Below are positions 1 through 7,265 of a stretch of DNA of 64,000 nt, one piece after another. Within the stretch, counting starts at the first letter, position 1. Each line of letters begins with the position of its first letter. Source of the DNA: Prevotella veroralis DSM 19559 = JCM 6290 (GTDB lineage: Bacteria; Bacteroidota; Bacteroidia; Bacteroidales; Bacteroidaceae); assembly GCF_000377625.1 (NCBI RefSeq), contig NZ_KB898325.1, positions 62,001 to 126,000 of the forward strand, read 5' to 3'. Under the pieces are notes generated by a model that saw nothing but the letters and a program-made list of their open reading frames with translations, was not told where the DNA came from and searched no databases. The translations under genes were made by a program, and so were the position numbers.

Positions 1-728
1 GTACCAGAACTATAAGATACATTTGTAGCAAAAGCATTCATCGTTACAGTTGTTGGCACACTACCAATATCAGAGGAAACGGAAGCTTTTACATCTTCTG
101 ACTGATATATTTCTAATGCTGGTATGTAATATTGAAATCTAACTTTACATCCTGCATGTTTCATTACGAAAGGAATCTTCTGCTTCTTTCCACTGACAAC
201 AACATTCTCGGCTCTACCTATTCTTGCCGTCTCTGCATCTGCAATAGCTACAGTCAAATCATTTCCATTGCGTGTGACCTTATCATTATAGCAAACAAAG
301 GTGTAAGTACCTGGTGTCAACTGGATATTCTCTGGTTTTCCTGAAGCGGGAGTGAAAATACTTCCAGACACAGAACCTTCCAATACTCCTTTCAAATTAC
401 CACTCATGTCATAAGCCAACATCGTATAATGACCATTACTAATAGCACGTGTTTTGGGTGATTTCGTTACAGCTGTATCAGGTTCAACTGTTACTTCCGC
501 TGTCAGTCCATCTCCTAAACTTACAGTGTCTTTAACTGTCTCCTTTAGGCTACGTGTACTAGCATTATCAACTTCTGGCTGAAAGTCTGCATCTGTTAAT
601 GAGAACTCTATTTGGGACAAATCAACTTTATTTGTCCTCTCTTCAAGAACATCGTTGTTACATGAGATAGCCGTTATTGAGCAGACTGCTACTAACAGGT
701 TAAATATAGTTTTACTTCTTTTTTTTAT
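1..728 (-). CDS. Fimbrillin-like lipoprotein, partial, no ATG start
   Basis: The reading frame is open from the window edge to about 728 and continues outside the window. The N-terminus reads K-K-R-S-K then a hydrophobic stretch ending in A-I-S-C, a lipoprotein signal with the lipobox Cys about 21 residues in. The mature part contains an IPFVMKHAGCKVRF segment that resembles the FimB/Mfa-like fimbrillin clan, so a surface fimbrial or anchor subunit is the best guess. No ATG, GTG or TTG exists between the upstream in-frame TAG and the signal peptide. The only plausible initiator is ATA at 726-728, next to an 8-A run, so a frameshift, sequencing error or non-canonical start is possible. It follows a 55-codon gene by 19 bases. 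Confidence 0.6.
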   Translation of the reverse strand, partial: MKKRSKTIFNLLVAVCSITAISCNNDVLEERTNKVDLSQIEFSLTDADFQPEVDNASTRSLKETVKDTVSLGDGLTAEVTVEPDTAVTKSPKTRAISNGHYTMLAYDMSGNLKGVLEGSVSGSIFTPASGKPENIQLTPGTYTFVCYNDKVTRNGNDLTVAIADAETARIGRAENVVVSGKKQKIPFVMKHAGCKVRFQYYIPALEIYQSEDVKASVSSDIGSVPTTVTMNAFATNVSYSSG

Positions 729-747
729 TGTCTTCTAATTTAAATGA

Positions 748-915
748 TTAAATGTCCAATTCTCCTCCATCAATCTCCTCCTCGGCATCCCACCAATCTT
801 TACTAGAATTGGGCGCATCAAGCGTAACTGATGTACAGATAAATGTTTCTGTCTCCATTTCATGGACGACACACTCGGGGCGTTCATAATCTTTCTTTTC
901 TTGCTTTTTTCTCAT
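748..915 (-). CDS. Small acidic protein upstream of the fimbrillin-like gene (55 aa)
   Basis: This is a complete ATG-to-TAA frame. The N-terminus is very basic (MRKKQEKK), the middle contains an ETETFICTSV segment, and the C-terminus is strongly acidic with a tryptophan pair (DWWDAEEE). Such short proteins with a basic start, a Cys-Thr-Ser segment and an acidic tail are often seen next to fimbrillin genes in Prevotella, but I know of no assigned function. There is no signal peptide. It lies 19 bases upstream of the fimbrillin-like lipoprotein gene in the same direction, so the two are probably co-transcribed. Confidence 0.65.
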   Translation of the reverse strand: MRKKQEKKDYERPECVVHEMETETFICTSVTLDAPNSSKDWWDAEEEIDGGELDI

Positions 916-985
916 TGCTTTAATTGATTAAAATATTTGTTATTTCGTGCTTAACTTTTCTATATTTCGGTTTAGGTACGGACAC

Positions 986-1023
986 AAAAAAAGAACAAAG
1001 GAAACTCCTAGAAGTCCTTTGTT
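986..1023 (-). terminator. Intrinsic terminator or attenuator
   Basis: Arms AACAAAGGA (994-1002) and TCCTTTGTT (1015-1023) form a perfect 9-bp stem. On the minus strand it is followed directly by seven T residues (986-992). It lies between the small leader ORF (1080-1274) and the fimbrillin-like genes, so it could act as an attenuator for them. Confidence 0.65.
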
Positions 1024-1079
1024 TACAGGGTTTACGGCACGCTTCGCGCGCGCGTACGCGAGAAGAAAAAATGTGTTAT

Positions 1080-1274
1080 TTACGTCTGCTCTACTAGAGA
1101 GAGTATACAAATATTTGGAACTACCAAATAATTTGCTATCTTTTTCTCGTTCTGAGATGTTAAAGAATCCAAAGCAATAGCACGTGCATTTACACCTTTA
1201 TTACATAAGGCGCAAACGTTAGCTTGATTGAAATTCGTTGTTTGTAACATCATTATTAATAAGTTAATTCTCAC
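1080..1274 (-). CDS. Possible leader or small protein, about 56-64 aa
   Basis: A short frame starts 10 bases downstream of a good minus-strand promoter (1285-1292) and ends before a terminator. Two internal ATG codons at 1253 and 1250 are alternative starts. The peptide has two cysteines near the N-terminus (CALC) and no recognised domain. The position promoter, ORF, terminator, then fimbrial genes is that of a leader ORF, but it could equally be an independent small gene or a spurious frame. Confidence 0.35.
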   Translation of the reverse strand: MRINLLIMMLQTTNFNQANVCALCNKGVNARAIALDSLTSQNEKKIANYLVVPNICILSLVEQT

Positions 1275-1284
1275 TCAACGGGCG

Positions 1285-1292
1285 CAAAGGTA
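1285..1292 (-). promoter_or_regulatory. Bacteroidetes -7 box (TACCTTTG)
   Basis: TACCTTTG on the minus strand fits the TAnnTTTG consensus and reads toward the small ORF and the fimbrillin-like genes. I see no other TAnnTTTG box closer to those genes. Confidence 0.55.
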
Positions 1293-1344
1293 ATAAGATA
1301 AAATGGAATGGGCAAGGAAAAGAAGAAAAAAAGCCTCACCCCCG

Positions 1345-1370
1345 CCCCCCTCTCCGACTGGAGAGGGGGG
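1345..1370 (-). terminator. GC-rich perfect hairpin downstream of btuG-like gene
   Basis: An 11-bp perfect inverted repeat (CCCCCCTCTCC / GGAGAGGGGGG) surrounds a 4-base loop. On the minus strand a run of seven T residues follows after about 15 bases of G-rich sequence. It may terminate the B12-uptake operon. The arm sequence also looks like the dispersed C-rich/G-rich palindromes found in many Bacteroidales genomes. Confidence 0.5.
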
Positions 1371-1428
1371 TAAATAGTACTGTTTGCAGGGGATGAGAAA
1401 AGGATTTGCTAAGAAAGTGTAGGGTCGT

Positions 1429-2514
1429 TTAATTAGCAAATTTAATCTTGTGTGCGTCATATCCTACAAGGATAGGACCTTGAATCAGCTTACCTTCAGG
1501 GCTATAATAGAACACTCTGCTGGGTTCTGAATACTTAGGAGTGTCAATAACGTAGATGTAGCCTTTACTGTCTACGCTAACCTGTGACGGTGAGATGAGC
1601 CTTTCTAAGTCTAATTCTTTCTGCTCTTTTGTGGCAATGTCATAAGTAAAAGCCTTGTTTACCACAAAACGTTTAAGTGTGTAGTCGTATTGGGTAGAGA
1701 AGCAGATCAATCTGTTCTTGGTCTTATCATAACCAAAGATGTTGGCTTTGCATAGCGTTGTGACTTGGTCAGTCTTGGCATCTATGACTTGCACAGCAGC
1801 ATCCTCCCCATGGAATGAAGAGGCGAAGTAAACCTTATCATCAACAGAATAGCTTTGGTCGTAAGGATTCAAAGCAACTTGAAGTTCCTTTATCTTCTTA
1901 AAGGTATTGAGGTCGACTACTGATACTGACTTTCCTGTTCCATCATAGTTATAGTCACTCATATTGACATAAAGCTTGCCATTAGCCACAGAGAGAGCCT
2001 CTGGATGTGAGCCAACGATAACTGAATCGATAATGGTTTTCTTATAGTCATTGGGGTTTACTTTATATACCTTACCCGTATAAGCAGAGAAATAGACGTA
2101 CTTACCATCTGTAGCCAAGAATCTTGGTTGTGTGTTATGGAGTTTCACTCTGTGCTCTAATTTCCCTAAACGGTTAAGAATTTCAAGCTTTGACGAACTT
2201 GTACTTGTAACGATAATCTTGTTACCAACGATGATAAGGTCTTGTGCATCGCCAATCCCTGTACCATTCTGTGCCTGATATGCGTCATAATAAAGGAATG
2301 GAGCATTGGGACGATTCCCCGTATTATAGTCAAGCAGACCTACGGTGCCGTCATTCTTCATGTAATTACCAGCACAAGGAATGTAGGTGTTAGTACTTGA
2401 CAGGCTTGGCTGGACACCATCATCATAGCCATTGTCATCACTACAAGCAGTGAATGTGAGCGCAGACATGAGGATAATGCCTAACGCAAGTAGATTCTTT
2501 TTCATTGTCTTCAT
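1429..2514 (-). CDS. BtuG-like cobalamin-binding beta-propeller lipoprotein
   Basis: The 361-residue protein begins with a lipoprotein signal ending in TFTAC followed by SDDN, a typical surface-export context in Bacteroidetes. The rest consists of repeated blade-like segments (for example HPEALSVANGKLYVN) of the YncE/DUF5074 beta-propeller type, with no enzyme motif. It lies 39 bases downstream of a BtuB-like receptor that sits behind a cobalamin riboswitch. In Bacteroides, BtuG is a surface lipoprotein propeller that captures vitamin B12 for BtuB. The assignment rests on architecture plus context. Met-4 is an alternative start. Confidence 0.72.
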   Translation of the reverse strand: MKTMKKNLLALGIILMSALTFTACSDDNGYDDGVQPSLSSTNTYIPCAGNYMKNDGTVGLLDYNTGNRPNAPFLYYDAYQAQNGTGIGDAQDLIIVGNKIIVTSTSSSKLEILNRLGKLEHRVKLHNTQPRFLATDGKYVYFSAYTGKVYKVNPNDYKKTIIDSVIVGSHPEALSVANGKLYVNMSDYNYDGTGKSVSVVDLNTFKKIKELQVALNPYDQSYSVDDKVYFASSFHGEDAAVQVIDAKTDQVTTLCKANIFGYDKTKNRLICFSTQYDYTLKRFVVNKAFTYDIATKEQKELDLERLISPSQVSVDSKGYIYVIDTPKYSEPSRVFYYSPEGKLIQGPILVGYDAHKIKFAN

Positions 2515-2553
2515 TGTTTTGTTTATAATTGGTTTTACTTAATCGTTCTTTAC

Positions 2554-4530
2554 TCAAAGCTCCCAGCTTACAGACAGTCGCCAGTTGGTGCCTGGCATTG
2601 GATAGAAGCGAACAACCTCATAATTCTTGTTGCCAAGATTGCGGACATCAAACTGTACTCGTAATTGCTGCTTATTGATGTTGAACTCCCGAGAGAGTGT
2701 TATGCTATGGTCGGTAAAGGCTGACATACGGTTATGTGGAATGTCATATCCTAAGGTATATCGTTCTCCCATAAGGAGGACATTGTATCCGAAATCTAGC
2801 CAAGGGGAGTGTATCAATATGTTTGCAGAGCCTGAATGGTGAGGTGTATAAGCTATTTGGTCTCCATAGGACAGCTCCGAAGGATCAGTCCTATCGGTTG
2901 CACTTAGGTAACTATAGCTGCCAGTCGCACTTACGGACCAATTATTACCCCATCTCTTCTCAATGTTTGCTGATACATCCAGCCCTAATTGGCGAACCTT
3001 CCCAGCGTTCATCATCTGCCAATAGAACATCTTTGGTACCGCAATAATCTTATCGGTGACATTGCCGAAATACCCATCAGCGGTCAAGGAAAGCTGGAGT
3101 GTACGATTAAAGATGTGCGAGTAAGTGGCACCAAGGTTCCACTGGCGTGACTTCTCTGGGTTCAGATGGCGGTTGCCGATACCTGTATAATAAAGTTCAT
3201 TGAGTGTTGGAGTACGGAAGATGTCCTTATATCCAAAGCGGAGGCGGAAGTCTTGCAGACAATGCCACTGCATACTGAAGGCAGGCGATAGTCTGTGGAA
3301 TCCGTCTGAAGCGTTCCCTTGCTTTACACGTTCGTAGATATTCGTTGCAAGGAGAGATGCATTGACACTGAAAGAGCCTGTCTGATAGTTAGCTGCTAAG
3401 GCTGTCCACAGTGAGTTGCGAGTAGGGTTAGCAGCTTTCGGAAGCGTCGTGGACAGATGATTATGCGCATAATCTTGTGCAAAGGAAAGGTTTAATCCCT
3501 GCAATGGATTTGTCCACAGCGTCGCTGTTAGGTAAGTCTCGTTCTGTCGGTAGGTATCTTCTTTATATCCACTGGCAGGTATATCAGAGTAGCGCGACCA
3601 AGCATAATTCCATTTAGCAGCCGCTTTCATCTTGATGCGATTGCTAAATCGGTTCTCATAGAGCATTTGCGCAAAGACATTCTTATCTTTCAGACGCTCT
3701 GCCGAATAAGTATTGTCATAGATGACAGCCCCTGGCAATCCTCTATTTGACGTGAAGCCGTAAGCCTTCCACTGCAATGTCTGCTTGTCCGTGAGTTGAT
3801 AGTTCATATTCAGTTCACCTCGCCACGTCTGTATGTCACTATTGTTTCTACGCTCATGGATGGTTTTGATACCATTCTTTAGCGTGAACCAATAAACGCC
3901 GTCAGCCCTTTCGTAGCTTGTGTATGCGCCAATCCCCAAACGTGAGAACTGTTGATGATAGAGTAGGGAAGGCGCAAAGAGACCATAGCTACCCGTGTGC
4001 AGCGTCGTTGTGAGGTGAGGCTTGCGGTCGGATACGCCTTGTAACGTACTGATATTGATGAGTCCTGCCGAGGCATATGCTTTTGCACTCTGATAGATAT
4101 TGTCCTCTTGCCCGATTTGCAAACTGACAAGTGAGACGTTGTCAAGCGTGAAGCGGGAGAGGTCTACCTGTCCACTCTGGCAGTCGCCCACCTGTACTCC
4201 GTCATACGTGACGCCCGTGTGTCCAGCCCCTAAGCCTCGAATATTGACAGTCTTCATACCGCCAACACCGCCATAGTCCTTCACCTGTACACCAGCAAAC
4301 CGTTTCAGCGCATCGCCCATGTCGTGTATGCCGAGATGCTCCATATCCGTGTGTGACAGAGTCTGTATCGGTGTACTTGCCAATACATTCCCAGGAATGC
4401 GGAAGCCTTTGACCACCACCTCATCTATCGTCTGTGTGGAATCATTGGTTACGGTTTGTGCTGTCATACTCAAAGGGCATAACAACAGAAAGAAAGAAGC
4501 CAGTTGCCTCATCTTCTTATTATGTATCAT
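2554..4530 (-). CDS. btuB: TonB-dependent outer-membrane vitamin B12 receptor
   Basis: The 658-residue protein has a signal peptide ending near MTAQ, a TonB-box-like TIDEVVV segment, then a plug domain (GVQVKDYGGVGGMKTVNIRG) and a long beta-barrel that ends in an aromatic-rich strand (RLSVSWEL). It imports a substrate across the outer membrane using TonB energy. A cobalamin riboswitch directly upstream and a BtuG-like lipoprotein downstream identify the substrate as cobalamin or a related corrinoid. Met-7 (4512) would give a more ordinary signal peptide than the annotated start. Length fits the BtuB group of receptors. Confidence 0.85.
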   Translation of the reverse strand: MIHNKKMRQLASFFLLLCPLSMTAQTVTNDSTQTIDEVVVKGFRIPGNVLASTPIQTLSHTDMEHLGIHDMGDALKRFAGVQVKDYGGVGGMKTVNIRGLGAGHTGVTYDGVQVGDCQSGQVDLSRFTLDNVSLVSLQIGQEDNIYQSAKAYASAGLINISTLQGVSDRKPHLTTTLHTGSYGLFAPSLLYHQQFSRLGIGAYTSYERADGVYWFTLKNGIKTIHERRNNSDIQTWRGELNMNYQLTDKQTLQWKAYGFTSNRGLPGAVIYDNTYSAERLKDKNVFAQMLYENRFSNRIKMKAAAKWNYAWSRYSDIPASGYKEDTYRQNETYLTATLWTNPLQGLNLSFAQDYAHNHLSTTLPKAANPTRNSLWTALAANYQTGSFSVNASLLATNIYERVKQGNASDGFHRLSPAFSMQWHCLQDFRLRFGYKDIFRTPTLNELYYTGIGNRHLNPEKSRQWNLGATYSHIFNRTLQLSLTADGYFGNVTDKIIAVPKMFYWQMMNAGKVRQLGLDVSANIEKRWGNNWSVSATGSYSYLSATDRTDPSELSYGDQIAYTPHHSGSANILIHSPWLDFGYNVLLMGERYTLGYDIPHNRMSAFTDHSITLSREFNINKQQLRVQFDVRNLGNKNYEVVRFYPMPGTNWRLSVSWEL

Positions 4531-4559
4531 AAAGGTTCTATGCAGTGCCCTTCCTCGAG

Positions 4560-4740
4560 AGATGCAATGACTTGCAATGGCAGGTCTTCTGACTTGTTAT
4601 CCAAAAGAAGGTAAACGCCTTCCCAATCATTCGTTATCAGTGGCTTATGTTTACCTGTGACAGACAACTTACAGCTGCGGGACAGTAGCGGAATCTCACC
4701 GCTTTCCCTTTTTAATCATGTAATGTTAATGAACCTATTG
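4560..4740 (-). promoter_or_regulatory. Cobalamin (adenosylcobalamin-type) riboswitch
   Basis: On the minus strand the leader contains the conserved blocks in order: GGTTCA, AAAAGGGAAAGCGGTGA, CCGCTACTGTCCCGCAGCTG, GCCACTG, GGGAAGG, and AAGTCAGAAGACCTGCC. This is the B12 box and surrounding core of the cobalamin riboswitch. It ends about 45 bases before the receptor start, so ligand binding probably reduces receptor translation or transcription. Confidence 0.95.
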
Positions 4741-4746
4741 CGCGTG

Positions 4747-4778
4747 CAAAGATACTATAAAGGGTAGAGATAGGCAAA
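4747..4778 (-). promoter_or_regulatory. Promoter of the B12-uptake operon
   Basis: TATCTTTG (4747-4754) is preceded by TTTG (4775-4778) with exactly 20 bases between them, a textbook Bacteroidetes sigma-ABfr promoter. Transcription should start just before the riboswitch. Confidence 0.75.
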
Positions 4779-4792
4779 TAAATAATGTGATT

Positions 4793-5155
4793 TCATGGTG
4801 ATAGTCTTTCTTCTTCTTCTTTGATAAGTCGTTCTATTTCTGGCTTTAGAGCAGGAATGTCAGTTTCTATCGTGTCCCATACCTGTTGTGGTTTTATGGT
4901 GTAATAACCATGTACTAGGACATGACGCATATTCTCAATAACATCCCATTCTATCTCTGGATGTTGTGCTCTAAACTCTTTTGTAAGCATATACACAGCT
5001 TCCCCAATGATTTCAACATGCTTAACGAAACCAAAGAATACGATGGGGTCATCCTTAATATCTTCGAAGTGATATCTATCTTTATAGGTTAGAAGCGTGT
5101 TGATAGCATTTAGGATATGCTCAAGTCGTCCCTTATCTTTTATCTTTTCTCTCAT
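4793..5155 (-). CDS. hepT: HepT-like toxin ribonuclease (DUF86)
   Basis: The 120-residue helical protein carries RHVLVHGY, which matches the Rx4HxY active-site motif of HepT toxins. In the known HepT/MntA systems the toxin is an RNase of the HEPN superfamily, and its motif tyrosine is modified by the partner. The start chosen is the ATG at 5155, which overlaps the end of mntA by 23 bases. An upstream in-frame ATG at 5194 would add 13 basic residues lying inside mntA. It forms an operon with mntA. Confidence 0.8.
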   Translation of the reverse strand: MREKIKDKGRLEHILNAINTLLTYKDRYHFEDIKDDPIVFFGFVKHVEIIGEAVYMLTKEFRAQHPEIEWDVIENMRHVLVHGYYTIKPQQVWDTIETDIPALKPEIERLIKEEEERLSP

Positions 5156-5450
5156 AAATAAGAATCTTATCTTGATTAGCCGATTTGCTGGCAAAAGGTT
5201 GTAGACATCCTTCTTCCACTAAATCTATATCCTTTCCCGTCAGTTCTTTTAGTTGGAGCATAATTCGTGAGATCGTGAATAGTGTGATACGAGCGTGCTG
5301 ATCGTATCTAACCATCAAATCTAAGTCGCTTTGTGCATGTTCCTCTCCACGCGAAGATGAGCCGAATAACCATGCACGCTCTATGGGCTGACTGGTTAGA
5401 AAGCCTTGTATCTTATGGATAAGCGGTTGTATATTGGAGCTAATCATCAC
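5133..5450 (-). CDS. mntA: MntA-like nucleotidyltransferase antitoxin
   Basis: The 105-residue protein has the minimal nucleotidyltransferase signature LFGSSSRGE followed by SDLDLMV, giving the GS and DxD metal-binding residues, and a later acidic residue in DIDLVEE. In type VII HepT/MntA modules this enzyme transfers AMP groups to the tyrosine of the HepT motif and so silences the toxin. It is first in the operon and overlaps hepT. The size is close to the single-domain family norm. A second ATG three bases in is equally possible. Confidence 0.8.
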   Translation of the reverse strand: MMISSNIQPLIHKIQGFLTSQPIERAWLFGSSSRGEEHAQSDLDLMVRYDQHARITLFTISRIMLQLKELTGKDIDLVEEGCLQPFASKSANQDKILIYERKDKR

Positions 5451-5485
5451 CTTCTTATATTATAGTATCTATATTCCTTCTGCTG

Positions 5486-5493
5486 CAAAGATA
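5486..5493 (-). promoter_or_regulatory. -7 box of mntA-hepT
   Basis: TATCTTTG on the minus strand lies 35 bases before the mntA start, with CTTG 20 bases further upstream in place of TTTG. Confidence 0.6.
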
Positions 5494-5639
5494 GTCTTAT
5501 TCCTTTAAAATAACAAGCCTTTATGCTGTTTTTAACGTGCCTTGATAGATTAGATAGCCCTTATAATCTGAGTAAATGATAGTTGTTCTGATCTTTATGT
5601 ATGGGTAGTTAGAAAGAGTGATAACAGGCTCGCCCAGTC

Positions 5640-5727
5640 TTTCTCACCTGTTTGCGAATCGTTTTCCACCTGTTCCAGCATTCTTTATCACCCGTTCCCC
5701 ATTCCTTTCTCACGTGTTGCGCATCAT
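5640..5727. repeat. 22-bp-period array, 4 units (array 1)
   Basis: Four imperfect units start at 5640, 5662, 5684 and 5706, each with the pattern TTTCTCACCTGTT followed by a variable tail ending in CATTC or similar. The spacing is exactly 22 bp. No coding frame spans it. Confidence 0.75.
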
Positions 5728-5898
5728 TGACACACGCATATAAAGTTAGTCTCACCATGATGAGACACAAGTTTCATCATGAAGAGACACTGGTTTCATC
5801 ACGATGAGACACTCGTTTCATCATGATGAGACTAATAAAAGATACGGAAGTCAAAGATGCAAGACGCATGAGAAAGGAATGGGGAACGGGTGAGAAAG
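5683..5898. repeat. Long inverted repeat around array 2
   Basis: Bases 5683-5712 and 5869-5898 are reverse complements at 29 of 30 positions, containing CACCCGTTCCCCATTCC. They are separated by 156 bases that contain array 2. RNA from either strand could fold into a long hairpin presenting the inner array. The gap 5451-5976 holds only these repeats and the mntA promoter. Confidence 0.8.
5749..5836. repeat. 22-bp-period palindromic array, 4 units (array 2)
   Basis: Units start at 5749, 5771, 5793 and 5815. The core is the near-perfect palindrome GTCTCATCATGATGAGAC with one to three changes per copy, followed by four variable bases. Confidence 0.85.
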
Positions 5899-5976
5899 AA
5901 TTCGGAAACCTATTAGATAAAGAGCGCAAATAGGGTTCTGAACACATAGTTTCAAGGTTTGAAACAAAAGGAACGC

Positions 5977-6549
5977 TTATGAGTTATGTTTCTGTAGATG
6001 TCGCATTGGGTGTCCGCCCCATGTGTTCTCACCTACAAATGTGAAGCCTATGCGTTTGTAGAGGCGCTCGGCTTGCGGGTTGCCAGTGTCTACTAATAGT
6101 CCTGTCGGTAGGCTCATGCGTTCGCCCTTCTCGATAGTAGCACGGAGAAGTTTTGTGGCAATGCCTTGACCTCTGTAGCTGTTGCTGATGCAGAGAGAGT
6201 CGATATAAAGTTCACCAGCTGCTGTTTCGTCTTCCATGTTGGAATAGTCTCTACCGAAAGCCTGCTTAGCCCCGTCTATAAATGCTTGGCGTAATTCGTG
6301 GAGCTTAGCTCCATCATAGCTTACACATACGCCCGCTATATCGTTGTTCTCCGTCATAGCTACCAGTGTGTTACGATAGGAATATTGCGAATCCTCACGT
6401 TCAACTAACTTAGTCATCAACTGGTGGAACTCATCTAACGTATGTTCTGGTCCTGCAAACCACAGGCAGCACTCGTGGTTCATAGCCTCCATAATCATTC
6501 GTGCTATCACTGCCGCCTGTTCTTTTCGTGCTTCTGTAATCTTAATCAT
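5977..6549 (-). CDS. GNAT-family N-acetyltransferase
   Basis: The 190-residue protein has the GNAT acetyl-CoA-binding signature SNSYRGQGIATKLL (the Q/RxxGxG/A loop) followed by an AERLYKRIGFTFVGE motif typical of the C-terminal strand and helix. It transfers an acetyl group from acetyl-CoA to an amine. The substrate cannot be told from sequence. It lacks a signal peptide and is therefore cytoplasmic. It appears to be a single-gene unit bounded by the repeat region downstream and a hairpin upstream. Confidence 0.82.
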   Translation of the reverse strand: MIKITEARKEQAAVIARMIMEAMNHECCLWFAGPEHTLDEFHQLMTKLVEREDSQYSYRNTLVAMTENNDIAGVCVSYDGAKLHELRQAFIDGAKQAFGRDYSNMEDETAAGELYIDSLCISNSYRGQGIATKLLRATIEKGERMSLPTGLLVDTGNPQAERLYKRIGFTFVGENTWGGHPMRHLQKHNS

Positions 6550-6653
6550 GGTACAAAGGTACGGAGAGAATATGGTATTTCATGGTTCTACTTGTATTAT
6601 TCTTCGGCATTTATCATCGTTTCTCATAGTCCTTCCTAACGTGTATAAACGCA

Positions 6654-6689
6654 ATTACCCTCTCTAATCATGTGATTGGAGAGGGTAAT
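6654..6689. terminator. Hairpin between SemiSWEET and acetyltransferase genes
   Basis: ATTACCCTCTC (6654-6664) pairs perfectly with GAGAGGGTAAT (6679-6689), and the loop contains a second small palindrome. It lies just downstream of the SemiSWEET gene. No strong T-run is visible on the minus strand. Confidence 0.5.
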
Positions 6690-6710
6690 ATGTTTATCTT
6701 TTGCCTTGTT

Positions 6711-6971
6711 TTATAGTGCTGTGAATGCAGCTGTGAAGCCGAAGATAATACCAGGTGTATTGGCAATAGCCAATGGCCAATCGCGTTTGTCCTTGAATAG
6801 TCCGTATGCAACCCACAAGGTGCAGTTGATACCTGCCATGAATGGCTGAATGAAGGTGCCCTTGTGTCCTGCGAGGTTATTCTCTATTTGTGGAAAATAG
6901 AAGATGTACATTAAGATAGATGTTACCATACCTACCCATCCCATGGAAGTGAAGAACTTTTCTTTTGTCAT
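6711..6971 (-). CDS. SemiSWEET-type sugar transporter
   Basis: The 86-residue protein has three predicted membrane segments and the SemiSWEET features: FYFPQIENN (the PQ motif in the first helix), then INCTLWVAYGLF and NTPGIIFGF. SemiSWEETs dimerise and let small sugars move down their gradient across the inner membrane. I start it at MTKEKFF (6971). The longer frame to 7031 would run into an upstream tiny gene and lacks sense. The gene is 10 bases downstream of a 35-residue secreted peptide gene. Confidence 0.85.
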   Translation of the reverse strand: MTKEKFFTSMGWVGMVTSILMYIFYFPQIENNLAGHKGTFIQPFMAGINCTLWVAYGLFKDKRDWPLAIANTPGIIFGFTAAFTAL

Positions 6972-6981
6972 AATCGTAAGT

Positions 6982-7089
6982 CTATAAAAGTGTTGACACT
7001 GCGTCTTGTGCGCCTGCGTTGTTAGTAGCAAAGACTGACATTACCATTAGCATTGCCAAGCCCGTTGTGATTAATCTCTTTGACTTCAT
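6982..7089 (-). CDS. Tiny secreted peptide upstream of SemiSWEET (35 aa)
   Basis: An ATG-to-TAG frame of 36 codons encodes MKSKR, a hydrophobic core, and a signal-peptidase-like site ANNAGA-Q, leaving a mature tail of only about eight residues (QDAVSTLL). It ends 10 bases before the SemiSWEET start. The clean signal-peptide composition supports real translation. The peptide might be a leader for coupled translation of the transporter, a processed signal, or a remnant. I recognise no family. Confidence 0.5.
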   Translation of the reverse strand: MKSKRLITTGLAMLMVMSVFATNNAGAQDAVSTLL

Positions 7090-7235
7090 TATCCTAATAA
7101 TATAATTGTTATTGGTGGCAAAGGTAATGCTTTTTAATTAAAACATATCTAAAGGCGCGATAGAAAAGACATTTTTTAATATTGATAGATAGTACAATAG
7201 CTTATTATAAGGTTGCAAGTTTACAATGATTTTAG

Positions 7236-7243
7236 TATGTTTG
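7236..7243 (+). promoter_or_regulatory. -7 box (TATGTTTG)
   Basis: TATGTTTG fits TAnnTTTG and ends 22 bases before the ATG of the next plus-strand gene. Confidence 0.5.
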
Positions 7244-7265
7244 CAACCGATAATGTACTTTGCTT

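Noticed and set aside
947..1180. Plus-strand frame of 77 codons
   Set aside because: It crosses the intrinsic terminator and a CG-dinucleotide-rich stretch, has no supporting promoter or domain, and is opposite the leader ORF.
5640..5836. CRISPR array
   Set aside because: Units are contiguous with no unique spacers, copies are imperfect and no cas genes are near. The same holds for the other 22-bp arrays.
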